Positions 1-8,894 of a stretch of 64,000 nucleotides of DNA are shown one piece after another. Numbering within the stretch: position 1 is the stretch's first letter; the number at the start of each line of letters is the position of its first letter. A program made the position numbers and the translations under genes. Under the pieces are notes generated by a model. The model did not search any database. It was not told the DNA's origin and was given only the letters and a program-made list of their open reading frames with translations. Location of the stretch: positions 55,554 to 119,553 of the forward strand of contig JABUFA010000007.1 of assembly GCA_013314755.1 (NCBI GenBank), written 5' to 3'. This DNA is from Chthonomonadia bacterium. Lineage in GTDB: Bacteria > Armatimonadota > HRBIN16.

Positions 1-1357
1 GTTCGCTGATGTTGCTCACCTCTGGCTCGATGGTGAGCGTGATTTCGCCATTGCCGCCCGTCCATGGGCGCACCGAAAGCTTCACACCCACATCCACGCC
101 CTGAATGCGCTCCTGCTTGCCTCCGTAAGAGGTAACCTCCACCTTGATGAACTTGGTCTGCCCGATAAAGATGTCGGCGTTCTGACCATTGACCGCTGCC
201 ATTCGCGGGTTTGCCCGAACGCGCGCCCTGCCCTGTGCCTCCAGCGCATCCAGCCTCGCCTTGAACTCCTCGGGCAGTGTACCGACCGTGCGATACAGAA
301 AGTCGCCCGTGCCCGAATCGGAGGCGGTGGTAATCCAGCTATCGGTAAACGAAAGCCCTAAGGAGGCAGAGATGTCCTCGGTAGAAGAAATCTCCACCGC
401 CAGCGCTTCTATCATAATCTGGGGCGGCGGCAGGTCAATCTTCTGGAAGTCGGCGCGAATCTTTTCCAGCATCTGCGTGGGAGCGGTCACCACCACGGCG
501 TTCTGCGCCTCGTTCACGTGCAAGTAGCTGTAAAGGAAGGTGGGCAACAGTCCCGATGCCACCTGTGCCTTGATGTACTTCATGCGGAACGATTCGGTTC
601 CCGACAGGCGGTAAGGCGCCAGGTCGGTCGGTACGCCATCGCTGACCATGTACACCCCGTTTACCTCCGACAGCGCCAGTCCATACGCGCTGGCGATGCC
701 GCGTATCATCTCATCCACAGGCAGGTTATCCACCGACATGGAGACCTCGCGGTTGCGCACCGAGTCGTCCACAGCGATGTTCACTCCCGTCCGCCGGGCG
801 ATTTCCGCCATCAGCTGGTACAGGCGCGTCTTCACGCTGTGCACCGACAGCAGACCGTTCTCGTACTCTATATGCAGTTGGGCGGCGGCTTCGGTACGCA
901 CAGCCTGGTTGTTCGTGGTCTGTCTGCCTACCAGCGTGCGTTCACTGCTAACGGTGATAATCACGCTCTGCTGGTCGTTACTGCGTTCCACGTTCACCCG
1001 CGAGGGTTCAAACAGCGCAACTACCATCGATACCCCGATACCCTCTACCGCGTTCTGGGGAACCGATAGCTGGATGTAGCTCACGGGGAACTTGCTCACG
1101 TCAATGAAGTTCTTGCCGATTTGCGATTTGGCGTTCGTAAAGAGCAGGGCGATACGGTTGCGCCTGCCGTACAGCATCCCCCAGTTACCGCCTTCCGGCT
1201 GCCACTCCAGCACACCGTCGGCGCGAACCGTTATTTGAACGCCGTTGCTCAGCTGGTCGGCACGGATCTCGGTGATATTGCAGTATGCAGAGGTCTGCGC
1301 CAGTGCGGGCACAGCTAGGAACAGCCCCAGTATGGTTGCAACAAAGGTGCGTCTCAT
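1..1357 (-). CDS. Secretin-like outer membrane pore protein (third of three tandem copies; 3' end outside window)
   Basis: The reading frame opens at ATG 1357 and stays open to the window edge (452 codons), so the C-terminus is missing. A signal peptide (MRRTFVATILGLFLAVPALAQ) is followed by an N-terminal beta-type segment (NGVQITVRADG) closely resembling that of the adjacent 1354-3084 gene. Next come an STN-like segment (ARRTGVNIAVDDSVR), a NolW/secretin-N segment (YLHVNEAQNAVVVTAPTQ) and the start of the secretin barrel domain (VRPWTGGNGEITLTIEPE). Secretins form multimeric outer-membrane gates for type II secretion or type IV pili. The start overlaps the stop of the preceding gene by four bases (ATGA), so the two are almost certainly co-transcribed. 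The family is clear; which secretion system it serves is not, because no GspE/PilB, GspC or PilM-P genes are in view. Confidence 0.85.
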   Translation of the reverse strand, partial: MRRTFVATILGLFLAVPALAQTSAYCNITEIRADQLSNGVQITVRADGVLEWQPEGGNWGMLYGRRNRIALLFTNAKSQIGKNFIDVSKFPVSYIQLSVPQNAVEGIGVSMVVALFEPSRVNVERSNDQQSVIITVSSERTLVGRQTTNNQAVRTEAAAQLHIEYENGLLSVHSVKTRLYQLMAEIARRTGVNIAVDDSVRNREVSMSVDNLPVDEMIRGIASAYGLALSEVNGVYMVSDGVPTDLAPYRLSGTESFRMKYIKAQVASGLLPTFLYSYLHVNEAQNAVVVTAPTQMLEKIRADFQKIDLPPPQIMIEALAVEISSTEDISASLGLSFTDSWITTASDSGTGDFLYRTVGTLPEEFKARLDALEAQGRARVRANPRMAAVNGQNADIFIGQTKFIKVEVTSYGGKQERIQGVDVGVKLSVRPWTGGNGEITLTIEPEVSNISE

Positions 1358-3084
1358 TGGATACTGCTGACCTCCCTGTGTGTTGAAGTGATGATACGCG
1401 GTGTCACGAAGATTGCCAGTTCCGTAGTGGTATGGCGTTGGGTGCGCACCCGGAAGAGCCCCCCAATCAAGGGAAGGTCGCCCAGAATGGGTACTTTGCG
1501 CGTCAGGGTGTCCTGCTGTTGCAGTTTCAAACCACCAATCAACAGGGTTTCGCCGTCGCGAAGGAGAAGGGTGGTCTCCGCCCTGCGCGTGGAAGTTGTC
1601 GGCAGTCCGGTGGTGACGTCCAGCTCCGCCACGGCGGTCACCTGCGGCACAACGGTTGCCAGAATCACTCCTTCCGCCCCCACCCAGCAGCTCATCTCCA
1701 GGCTCGCGCCCACATCCACCGGGATAACGCGCGTGATAAAGGCTTGCGACCACTCCTCAAAGTAGTCCGCCTTGATATATCGCTGTTGCCCGCTGAAGAT
1801 GCGTGCCTTCTGCCCGTTAAGTGCGATCGCGGTGGGCTTTGCGCGGATACGTACCTTGCCCTGAGCCTGCAGGGCACGCAGGCGGGTTTCGATATCGGTG
1901 CGTGGGACGCCGGTTATCCGATAGGTGAGATCGCCTGTGCCCACGTTCACCGTCGCCTGGTTGTGTGCGTCGGCGATGGCAAAACGCAGAACGTTCTCGC
2001 TTTCGGCGGTATCGCTGATCTCCACAACCAGCGCGTCTATCTGCACATGCGGCACCGGGCGGTCAATCCGGCGGATATCCTCCCGCACCTTCTGCACCAG
2101 CGCAGGCGGTCCCACCACGGTCAGGGAGTTCTCGCCGGCGTTCACGCGCAGGTATCTCAGCAGGAACTCGGGCAGGCTGTTGCGGGCGGACGCTGCGCTG
2201 ATATAGTAAAGGGGGATTTTTTCCAGCGTGCTCTGCAGATAGGTGCTCATACTGCCCACAGCCCCCTCGCCAATTGCCCATGCGCCATCGGTACGCCCCA
2301 GCTCCAGCCCGTATCCCACGGCGATGACGTGCAGGGCTTCTTCGGGAGAGATCTCCTGCAGGCAAAGGCTGACCACCCGTTCCAGGTCGGGGTCTACCAG
2401 CACCACCTGCCCTGTCCGGCGGGCGAATTCGCGGAGCAGTTCGCGCAGGTCGGCGTTGAGGGCAAACAGGCTCACCGTGTCGCCGTCCGTCTCTATCTGC
2501 AGTTCGGAAGTTGCCACCTCGCCCGGCTTGCGTCGCTGGACGGGCGGCATGGTGCGTCGGTCGCTGGTGACCAGGATAATCAGCGAACGCTGGTCCTGGG
2601 TTTGTCGAATGCTGAAGGTGGGACCGTCATACGGCAGTGACCCGAAATCCACCTCTTCCCCGCCCACTCTGCCCGAGCGCAGAACGCCCGGAGCAAACAG
2701 CACTATCCGCATATCCACGCCCAGCCCATCGGGGGTATCGGAGGGCAGAGACACCTCCACGTGGCTGACCGGATAGATGCCCACGTCCACGAAACTGCTG
2801 ACCTGCGAGCGGGCGTTGGTCACCCGGAAAGGGATTTCCAGAATCGGCTTGCGCGGGTCGCCTCCGTCCCGCCGTTCTGCCCGCGCCGTGTCCACGAACC
2901 GCTCGGGGTCAAATTGCAGGCGCATCAAGCCATCCGCGCGGATGGTCACCTGCACCGCGTTGCCGATACGCTGGCTCTCCACCGCCACGATGTTGCAGAA
3001 GGGTATGCGACGCTGGGCGGTGGACGGTAAGGTGCACAGCGCGGTCAGCACTATAGCGATGGCGAAGAGGCTAACGCGTTTCAT
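1354..3084 (-). CDS. Secretin-like protein with AMIN/STN-type N-terminal domains (second of three)
   Basis: 576 residues. A signal peptide ends near residue 23 (LPSTAQ). Residues about 27-165 form a beta-rich segment that looks AMIN-like, as in PilQ. About 200-265 match the STN secretin N-domain (LFALNADLRELLREFARRTG). About 285-350 match secretin_N (YLRVNAGENSLTVVGPP). The C-terminal third carries the secretin signature VPILGDLPLIGGLFR followed by TELAIFVTPRII. Predicted role: outer-membrane pore of a type II secretion or type IV pilus system. It overlaps the upstream secretin by 14 bp and the downstream one by 4 bp, so translational coupling is likely. Two neighbouring paralogues with different N-termini argue for specialised or mixed pores rather than simple redundancy; this is inference. 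Confidence 0.88.
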   Translation of the reverse strand: MKRVSLFAIAIVLTALCTLPSTAQRRIPFCNIVAVESQRIGNAVQVTIRADGLMRLQFDPERFVDTARAERRDGGDPRKPILEIPFRVTNARSQVSSFVDVGIYPVSHVEVSLPSDTPDGLGVDMRIVLFAPGVLRSGRVGGEEVDFGSLPYDGPTFSIRQTQDQRSLIILVTSDRRTMPPVQRRKPGEVATSELQIETDGDTVSLFALNADLRELLREFARRTGQVVLVDPDLERVVSLCLQEISPEEALHVIAVGYGLELGRTDGAWAIGEGAVGSMSTYLQSTLEKIPLYYISAASARNSLPEFLLRYLRVNAGENSLTVVGPPALVQKVREDIRRIDRPVPHVQIDALVVEISDTAESENVLRFAIADAHNQATVNVGTGDLTYRITGVPRTDIETRLRALQAQGKVRIRAKPTAIALNGQKARIFSGQQRYIKADYFEEWSQAFITRVIPVDVGASLEMSCWVGAEGVILATVVPQVTAVAELDVTTGLPTTSTRRAETTLLLRDGETLLIGGLKLQQQDTLTRKVPILGDLPLIGGLFRVRTQRHTTTELAIFVTPRIITSTHREVSSIQ

Positions 3085-4408
3085 GGCTTTCGTCTTGCAG
3101 GAAGTGTTTCTTCAGAGCCTCCTCCTGCTCGGCGGGCAGGTGTCCGGTCTGCGAGAGGATGCGGGGCGTGATGAAGATCGCCATCTCGGTCATGACCTCT
3201 TTGGTGTCCTCCGAGCGGAAAAACTGCCCGATGAGCGGAATATCTCCCAGAATGGGTATCTTCGTCTTCGTGGACATCAGCTCGCGCTGAACCAGCCCGC
3301 CGATGATGATGGTATCGCCATCGCGCACGCGCACGGTGGTCTCGGCGCGGCGGGTGCTTTTGTCGGGCAAGCCCGTTTTGGGGTCGGGGGCACTCAGCAC
3401 GCTGATTTCCGGCTCCACGTCCACAATAATCTCGCCCTCGCCGCCTGTCCACGGCGTGATGTTCAGGCGCACACCAGCATCGATAAAGTTGGTCTGGCGG
3501 AAGAAGTCACCACCCCCGCCGATGCTGACCGGCGTGCTGAGATAGCGCTGTTTGCCGATGAAGATGCTCGCCCGCTGACCGCTGACGGTGGCGATGCGCG
3601 GGTTGGCGTGCACACGTGCCTTGCCCTGGGTGACCAGCGCACGCAGGCTGGTGAAGAACTCCGTCGGCAGGGTCATGACCGACTGGAAGGTTATCTGCCC
3701 CAGCGGCGAGTCCACCGTCAGGCTTCGTCGGTCGTTGCTCCAGCCCCATCGCGCTCGGAACTCGCGCGCAGCCGAATCGGTAAACTCCACCATCAGCACA
3801 TCTACCATAATCTGTGCCGCGGGGATATCGAACTGCTTGATGTCTTCGCGGAACTTTTTCAGCACCTCCGGCGGTGCGGACAGAATCACCGCGTTCTGCT
3901 CGGCGTTGGTCTTTACATGGTCCTGCAGGAACACCGGCAGAAGGGATTTGGCGTTGGGAGCCAGCACGTACTGCGTGGTGATGGTGTCGATGTCGCTCAA
4001 AAGATACGAGGAGGGACTGCGTGGAATGCCCTCGCTAATCATGAAGATGCCGTTGACCTCACGATAGGACAGCCCGTATGCCGCGGCGATGACCTCCAGG
4101 ATGCGCGTCACGGGCATGTTGACCAGATTGATGGTGACCGTCCGGCGAACAGTGTCGTCCACAATCAGGCGGATGCCCGTCTCTCTGGCAAGGCGGGTGA
4201 GCAGTTCCTGGGCGTCCACTCCCGCAGCGAACACCGATACCCCTTCCGCCCCGGCGGTAATCTGCAGAGAGGGAAGCTGTTGTCCGTTGTTCTGCACGGG
4301 AGGGGAGGGACCGTTTCCGCCAGGCTGGCCGTTCTCTTGCGCCAGAAGTGTGCCCGTCAGCCCGAAAAGCAGTACCAGCGCGACGGCAAAGCGATTCCAG
4401 ACCCACAT
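3071..4408 (-). CDS. Secretin-like protein, short form (first of three)
   Basis: 445 residues. A signal peptide ends near residue 23 (LTGTLLAQ). A short Gly/Pro/Asn-rich linker leads into an STN-like domain (about 50-125; LLTRLARETGIRLIVDD). A secretin_N segment follows (about 135-200; HVKTNAEQNAVILSAPPE). The barrel domain ends in IPILGDIPLIGQFFR and MTEMAIFITPRIL. It lacks the AMIN-like N-terminal segment of the two following paralogues. It is the first gene of the cluster on this strand. The upstream ATG at 4408 follows a poor Shine-Dalgarno (GAAAGGGG). Function: outer-membrane secretin of an unidentified type II secretion/type IV pilus machine. The 121 bp between it and rhaD contain no convincing promoter, so transcription may continue from upstream. 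Confidence 0.88.
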   Translation of the reverse strand: MWVWNRFAVALVLLFGLTGTLLAQENGQPGGNGPSPPVQNNGQQLPSLQITAGAEGVSVFAAGVDAQELLTRLARETGIRLIVDDTVRRTVTINLVNMPVTRILEVIAAAYGLSYREVNGIFMISEGIPRSPSSYLLSDIDTITTQYVLAPNAKSLLPVFLQDHVKTNAEQNAVILSAPPEVLKKFREDIKQFDIPAAQIMVDVLMVEFTDSAAREFRARWGWSNDRRSLTVDSPLGQITFQSVMTLPTEFFTSLRALVTQGKARVHANPRIATVSGQRASIFIGKQRYLSTPVSIGGGGDFFRQTNFIDAGVRLNITPWTGGEGEIIVDVEPEISVLSAPDPKTGLPDKSTRRAETTVRVRDGDTIIIGGLVQRELMSTKTKIPILGDIPLIGQFFRSEDTKEVMTEMAIFITPRILSQTGHLPAEQEEALKKHFLQDESHETR

Positions 4409-4529
4409 GCCACAGTAACCCCTTTCGGCGAGATGCGTGTTAGATTTAGGCAGAAGCGCACGAAATGCCTGCCCCTGATGGGTTGACTACACCACATATA
4501 GTGACGTCAGCCGCGGCGGGAAGTTTCGG

Positions 4530-5354
4530 CTAGAACACCTTCTGCTCAATGCCCAGCTGTTCGCACAGACAGCGAATCTCCTCGGGTGTTAACCCTTGCG
4601 CCATCTCGCCGTTCACCAGGTTCAGATACTCGTAGCGTGCCCCCGTCTCGGCGTACTCGATCCGGTCTAACGCTCGCTTCACCGACGCATCCGAACGCGC
4701 CATCACGCCATGCTTCGCCCACACCACCACGCGGTGCACACGCAGTTTCTCCATCGTCGCCTGCATCAGCTCGGGCGAACCGGGCAGGAGAAACGGCACC
4801 AGCCCCACGCCTTCAGGCAGTTGCACGATACATTCGGGCTGCCAGCGCAGGATATGTTGGTTCAGATAACGCTCATCCTGATAGCGCGGGATGTGGCTGA
4901 GGTAGGTCAGATGCAGGGGCTGTGCGTGGATCAGCGCGTGAAAGTTGGTGCCGGTGCGCGAAATCTGGTCGGCGTGTACTGCCAGATGGCTGTTGAACTC
5001 GCTGGTCAGCCTCTCGAACAGCCGCCGGGGCGAGGTGTACAGGGTGGCGGTCTGCCCATCGGGGTTCACTCGCACCGCGCCGAGGTTTGCCTCGGGGTCG
5101 TGGGCGATTTCACGCAGGCGTCTGCCCGAACCGGTGACGAGGAACAGCCCGTCGTGCAATTCGGGCACCGGCGTCGGCAGGGGGATGGTCTCTTCCAGCG
5201 GAAAGCGGCGACGGGGGTCTACCTCCCAGCCGAGATATACCGAGATGTTGCCGGCGGCGCCTTCACTGGCTTCAATTTCGGCAAGACGCTGACCCGCTTC
5301 GCCAATCAGGGCGAGTATCTCGCCAAGGTCAGGATAGGGTGGTTGAACAGGCAT
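4530..5354 (-). CDS. rhaD: Rhamnulose-1-phosphate aldolase-like class II aldolase
   Basis: 274 residues, the same length as E. coli RhaD, and collinear with it as I recall that sequence: FLVTGSGRRLREIAHDPEAN, PECIVQLPEGVGLVPFLLPG and VVVWAKHGVMA each have close counterparts. RhaD cleaves L-rhamnulose 1-phosphate to dihydroxyacetone phosphate and L-lactaldehyde using zinc. I chose ATG 5354 (MPVQPPYPDL) over the in-frame ATG at 5429. The later start has GGAG seven bases upstream and lies just after the miaB stop, whereas the earlier one would overlap miaB by 71 bp. Oddity: where RhaD usually has an HxH zinc pair, this protein reads HALIHAQP, so one ligand may be shifted or replaced. No rhaA, rhaB or rhamnose transporter is nearby. 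It could be another sugar-phosphate aldolase of the same fold. Confidence 0.8.
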   Translation of the reverse strand: MPVQPPYPDLGEILALIGEAGQRLAEIEASEGAAGNISVYLGWEVDPRRRFPLEETIPLPTPVPELHDGLFLVTGSGRRLREIAHDPEANLGAVRVNPDGQTATLYTSPRRLFERLTSEFNSHLAVHADQISRTGTNFHALIHAQPLHLTYLSHIPRYQDERYLNQHILRWQPECIVQLPEGVGLVPFLLPGSPELMQATMEKLRVHRVVVWAKHGVMARSDASVKRALDRIEYAETGARYEYLNLVNGEMAQGLTPEEIRCLCEQLGIEQKVF

Positions 5355-5358
5355 GTTT

Positions 5359-6714
<1,356 letters not shown>

Positions 6715-6750
6715 CTGCGTTCCCCTCGTTCCCCTTTCTTTTGCAAAAAT

Positions 6751-6756
6751 ATTATA
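6751..6756 (-). promoter_or_regulatory. -10 element of the miaB promoter
   Basis: Perfect TATAAT on the minus strand about 37 bp before the miaB ATG; the -35 region is weak. It faces the plus-strand -10 box at 6789, so this gap holds a divergent promoter pair. Confidence 0.6.
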
Positions 6757-6788
6757 GCATACAGGAACAGGAGACGGTATTTAGCGTG

Positions 6789-6794
6789 TATAAT
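6789..6794 (+). promoter_or_regulatory. -10 element for the Cys-Pro-rich exported protein gene
   Basis: Perfect TATAAT, with a strong ribosome binding site (AAGGAGG, from about 6835) just before the ATG at 6848. No good -35 is visible. Confidence 0.55.
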
Positions 6795-6847
6795 AAAGTA
6801 AGCACTACCTACACGACAATCAAACAACTGCACAAGGAGGAAAAAGG

Positions 6848-7303
6848 ATGCGTAAGCGTTTTGTGGGGATTGGAGCGGTGCTGTTGCTTGGCATCGCGAC
6901 GGTGCTGTGGGTATCCGCCAATCCGCAGGATAAGCCTTCGGTGAAGCCTGCTGTGATGAAGTCGGGTTCCTGCTGTCCCAGCGAGGGCGCAGTGAAGGCA
7001 ACCTCAGCACAGGCAAAGAGCGACGTGAAGCCGGTGGCACTGCAGGAAGGCAAGTCAGCCTGCCCTTACGCAGCAAAAGCAGCAGCTGCTGCGAACGGCA
7101 CGAAGAACTGCGCCGATTGCCCGCAGACCAGGTCCAACACGGCTACGGTAGCGGCGAAAGACAATCCGCACGGTGGTTGCCCGTTCATGAAGTCCACCAG
7201 CAAGGCAATGGAGGCGAAGGCAAAGCCCGCTCCTGCCAAGCCAGCGGTGAAGGCTGTTCAGGCGAAGAAGACCAACGGCGCGAAGGCGGAGAAGAGCCTG
7301 TAA
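6848..7303 (+). CDS. Small exported Cys-Pro motif protein, function unknown
   Basis: 151 residues. A signal peptide or N-terminal anchor covers residues 1-25 (FVGIGAVLLLGIATVLWVSA). The mature part is low-complexity, rich in Lys, Ala and Pro. It carries four cysteine islands at fairly regular spacing: SCCPSEG, ACPYAAK, CADCPQ and GCPFMKS. Each contains a Cys-Pro pair, which suggests repeated metal, haem or thiol chemistry outside the membrane, but no family is recognised. The Lys/Ala/Pro tail (about 115-151) resembles cell-wall or nucleic-acid-binding tails. The gene is monocistronic: its own promoter and strong Shine-Dalgarno lie upstream and a strong terminator follows 30 bp after the stop. 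It could be a metal buffer or a redox protein; neither is shown. Confidence 0.7.
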   Translation: MRKRFVGIGAVLLLGIATVLWVSANPQDKPSVKPAVMKSGSCCPSEGAVKATSAQAKSDVKPVALQEGKSACPYAAKAAAAANGTKNCADCPQTRSNTATVAAKDNPHGGCPFMKSTSKAMEAKAKPAPAKPAVKAVQAKKTNGAKAEKSL

Positions 7304-7334
7304 CGGTTCGGACGCGGTCTACTTTTGCAGGTCC

Positions 7335-7376
7335 GGCGGAAGCGAAGGCGATCTTCGCTTCCGCCATCGTGTTTTT
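7335..7376 (+). terminator. Rho-independent terminator after the Cys-Pro protein gene
   Basis: Perfect 13-bp stem (GGCGGAAGCGAAG and its complement) with a 5-base loop (GCGAT), then ATCGTG and a run of five T. Confidence 0.9.
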
Positions 7377-7414
7377 ATATCCCCTGCCCTTCCATAGAAG
7401 GAACCTGCCCCGTG

Positions 7415-7442
7415 TTGCCTCGAATCGCAGGGTAAGTATACT
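7415..7442 (+). promoter_or_regulatory. Sigma-70-type promoter for the GH4 gene
   Basis: TTGCCT and TATACT separated by 16 bp. The -10 lies 18 bp before the ATG, and GGAGG (7451-7455) follows directly, giving a very short leader. Confidence 0.5.
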
Positions 7443-7460
7443 GCGCAAACGGAGGTTACC

Positions 7461-8807
7461 ATGCCACCTGTGAAGATAGCCCTTATCGGTGCAGGGAGTC
7501 GGTCGTTCGGACCGTCCACCATTCGCGATGTACTGTTGAGCAAGCCGCTGACCGAGGCGGGCGTGGAGCTGGTGCTGATGGATAAGGTTGCTGAACATCT
7601 GGTAGATGTGGAGCGATACGCCCGCTATGTGATAGAACGGCTCGGCGTGAAGGCGGAGGTTCGCGCCACCACCGACCTGCAGGAGGCTCTGGACGGAGCG
7701 CATTTTGTGGTCTCTGCCATTGAGGTCAACCGCTTCCTCTACTGGTCTCAGGACTTTCACATCCCGCGCAAGTACGGTTTCCGGCAGGTGTTCGGCGAGA
7801 ACGGCGGACCGGGCGGGCTGTTTCACGCCCTGCGCAACATGGGTCCCACGATAGAGATTGCCCGCACGATGGAACGGCTGTGCCCGGAGGCATGGCTCAT
7901 CAACTTCACCAACCCCGAACACAAGCTGTGCGAGGCGGTATCGCGCCTGACCAGCATCCGCGTCGTGGGGCTGTGTCATGGCTTCTTTATGGGGCTGGAA
8001 CAGATTGCGCGCATTCTGGATATTCCCGCGGAAGAGATAGATGCCATCGCGTGCGGGATTAACCACTTCACCTGGTTCCAGAAGATACGCCATCGCCACA
8101 CCGGCGAAGACCTGTACCCTCGCCTGCGCGAGGCGGAACGGGAGGGCGACTGGCTGTCCGACTGGCACGAGATTGGTCTGGGGCGCATCCTGTTCCGACG
8201 GTTTGGGCTGTGGCCTTCACCCGCCGCCAACCACTACGGCGAGTATATCCGCTGGGCAGACGAGTTTGTATGCAGTGAACTGCAGTACTTTTACGACCCC
8301 GCCGATGGGCATCCGTGGCAGACGGGGCGCATCCCGGAGTTCGTCTACTCGTTGACCGGCGACCCTACCCAACGCCCGTGGAAGCCTGAGCCGTCTCAGC
8401 CCTGGCGATTGGAAGATGCTCCCCTGCAACCGTCGGGCGAGCTGGCAGCGCCCATTATGGAATCTATTGCCTGCGGCGTTCGGCATGGCCTGCCCGCGGT
8501 AAACGTGCCCAATCAGGGCGCCATCCCCAACCTGCCGGCGGAGACGGTGGTGGAGGTTCCCGCCGTCGGCGATGCGCAGGGCATCCACCCGCTCCAGCTG
8601 GAACCGCTTCCCGAAGCCATCGCTGCCATGCTTCGCCTGCAGGCAAGCATCCACCAGCTGCTGGTGGAGGCGTTCGCCGAGCAATCCAAGGAGAAGCTTC
8701 TGCAGGCGGTATTGCTCGACCCGACGGTGGATTCCTATCGCAACGCCGTGCAGATGGTGGAGGAGATGCTGGAACTGCAGAAGGACATCCTGCCGCCGCT
8801 GAGGTAG
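7461..8807 (+). CDS. Glycoside hydrolase family 4 (NAD- and metal-dependent), alpha-glucuronidase-type motif
   Basis: 448 residues. The N-terminal Rossmann segment begins KIALIGAGSRSFGPS, followed by the GH4 features FTNPEHKLCEAV and GLCHGFF, whose Cys-His pair binds the catalytic metal. GH4 enzymes hydrolyse glycosides by an oxidation-elimination route needing NAD+ and Mn2+. In this family the motif after the metal Cys tracks substrate: CHS for alpha-galactosidases, CHE for alpha-glucosidases, CN for 6-phospho-beta-glucosidases and CHG for alpha-glucuronidases. The CHG here therefore points to a glucuronide, by inference. There is no signal peptide, so it is cytoplasmic. The ATG at 7461 has GGAGG five bases upstream. 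No transporter is adjacent. Confidence 0.85.
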   Translation: MPPVKIALIGAGSRSFGPSTIRDVLLSKPLTEAGVELVLMDKVAEHLVDVERYARYVIERLGVKAEVRATTDLQEALDGAHFVVSAIEVNRFLYWSQDFHIPRKYGFRQVFGENGGPGGLFHALRNMGPTIEIARTMERLCPEAWLINFTNPEHKLCEAVSRLTSIRVVGLCHGFFMGLEQIARILDIPAEEIDAIACGINHFTWFQKIRHRHTGEDLYPRLREAEREGDWLSDWHEIGLGRILFRRFGLWPSPAANHYGEYIRWADEFVCSELQYFYDPADGHPWQTGRIPEFVYSLTGDPTQRPWKPEPSQPWRLEDAPLQPSGELAAPIMESIACGVRHGLPAVNVPNQGAIPNLPAETVVEVPAVGDAQGIHPLQLEPLPEAIAAMLRLQASIHQLLVEAFAEQSKEKLLQAVLLDPTVDSYRNAVQMVEEMLELQKDILPPLR

Positions 8808-8827
8808 CCAGCCTGACCGCAGATTCG

Positions 8828-8868
8828 CCTCTCCCCGCATCGGGGAGAGGCCGGGAGAGGGGTTTCAT
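8828..8868. repeat. Short palindromic repeat of the CTCTCCCCG family
   Basis: A 10-bp perfect stem (CCTCTCCCCG / CGGGGAGAGG, loop CAT) followed by CCGGGAGAGGGG. Similar copies lie at 29547, 49748 and 58749. It sits between the convergent GH4 and dockerin-protein genes and may also act as a terminator hairpin. Confidence 0.7.
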
Positions 8869-8894
8869 CTCTGGATGTTGATGGCTATCTCAGC

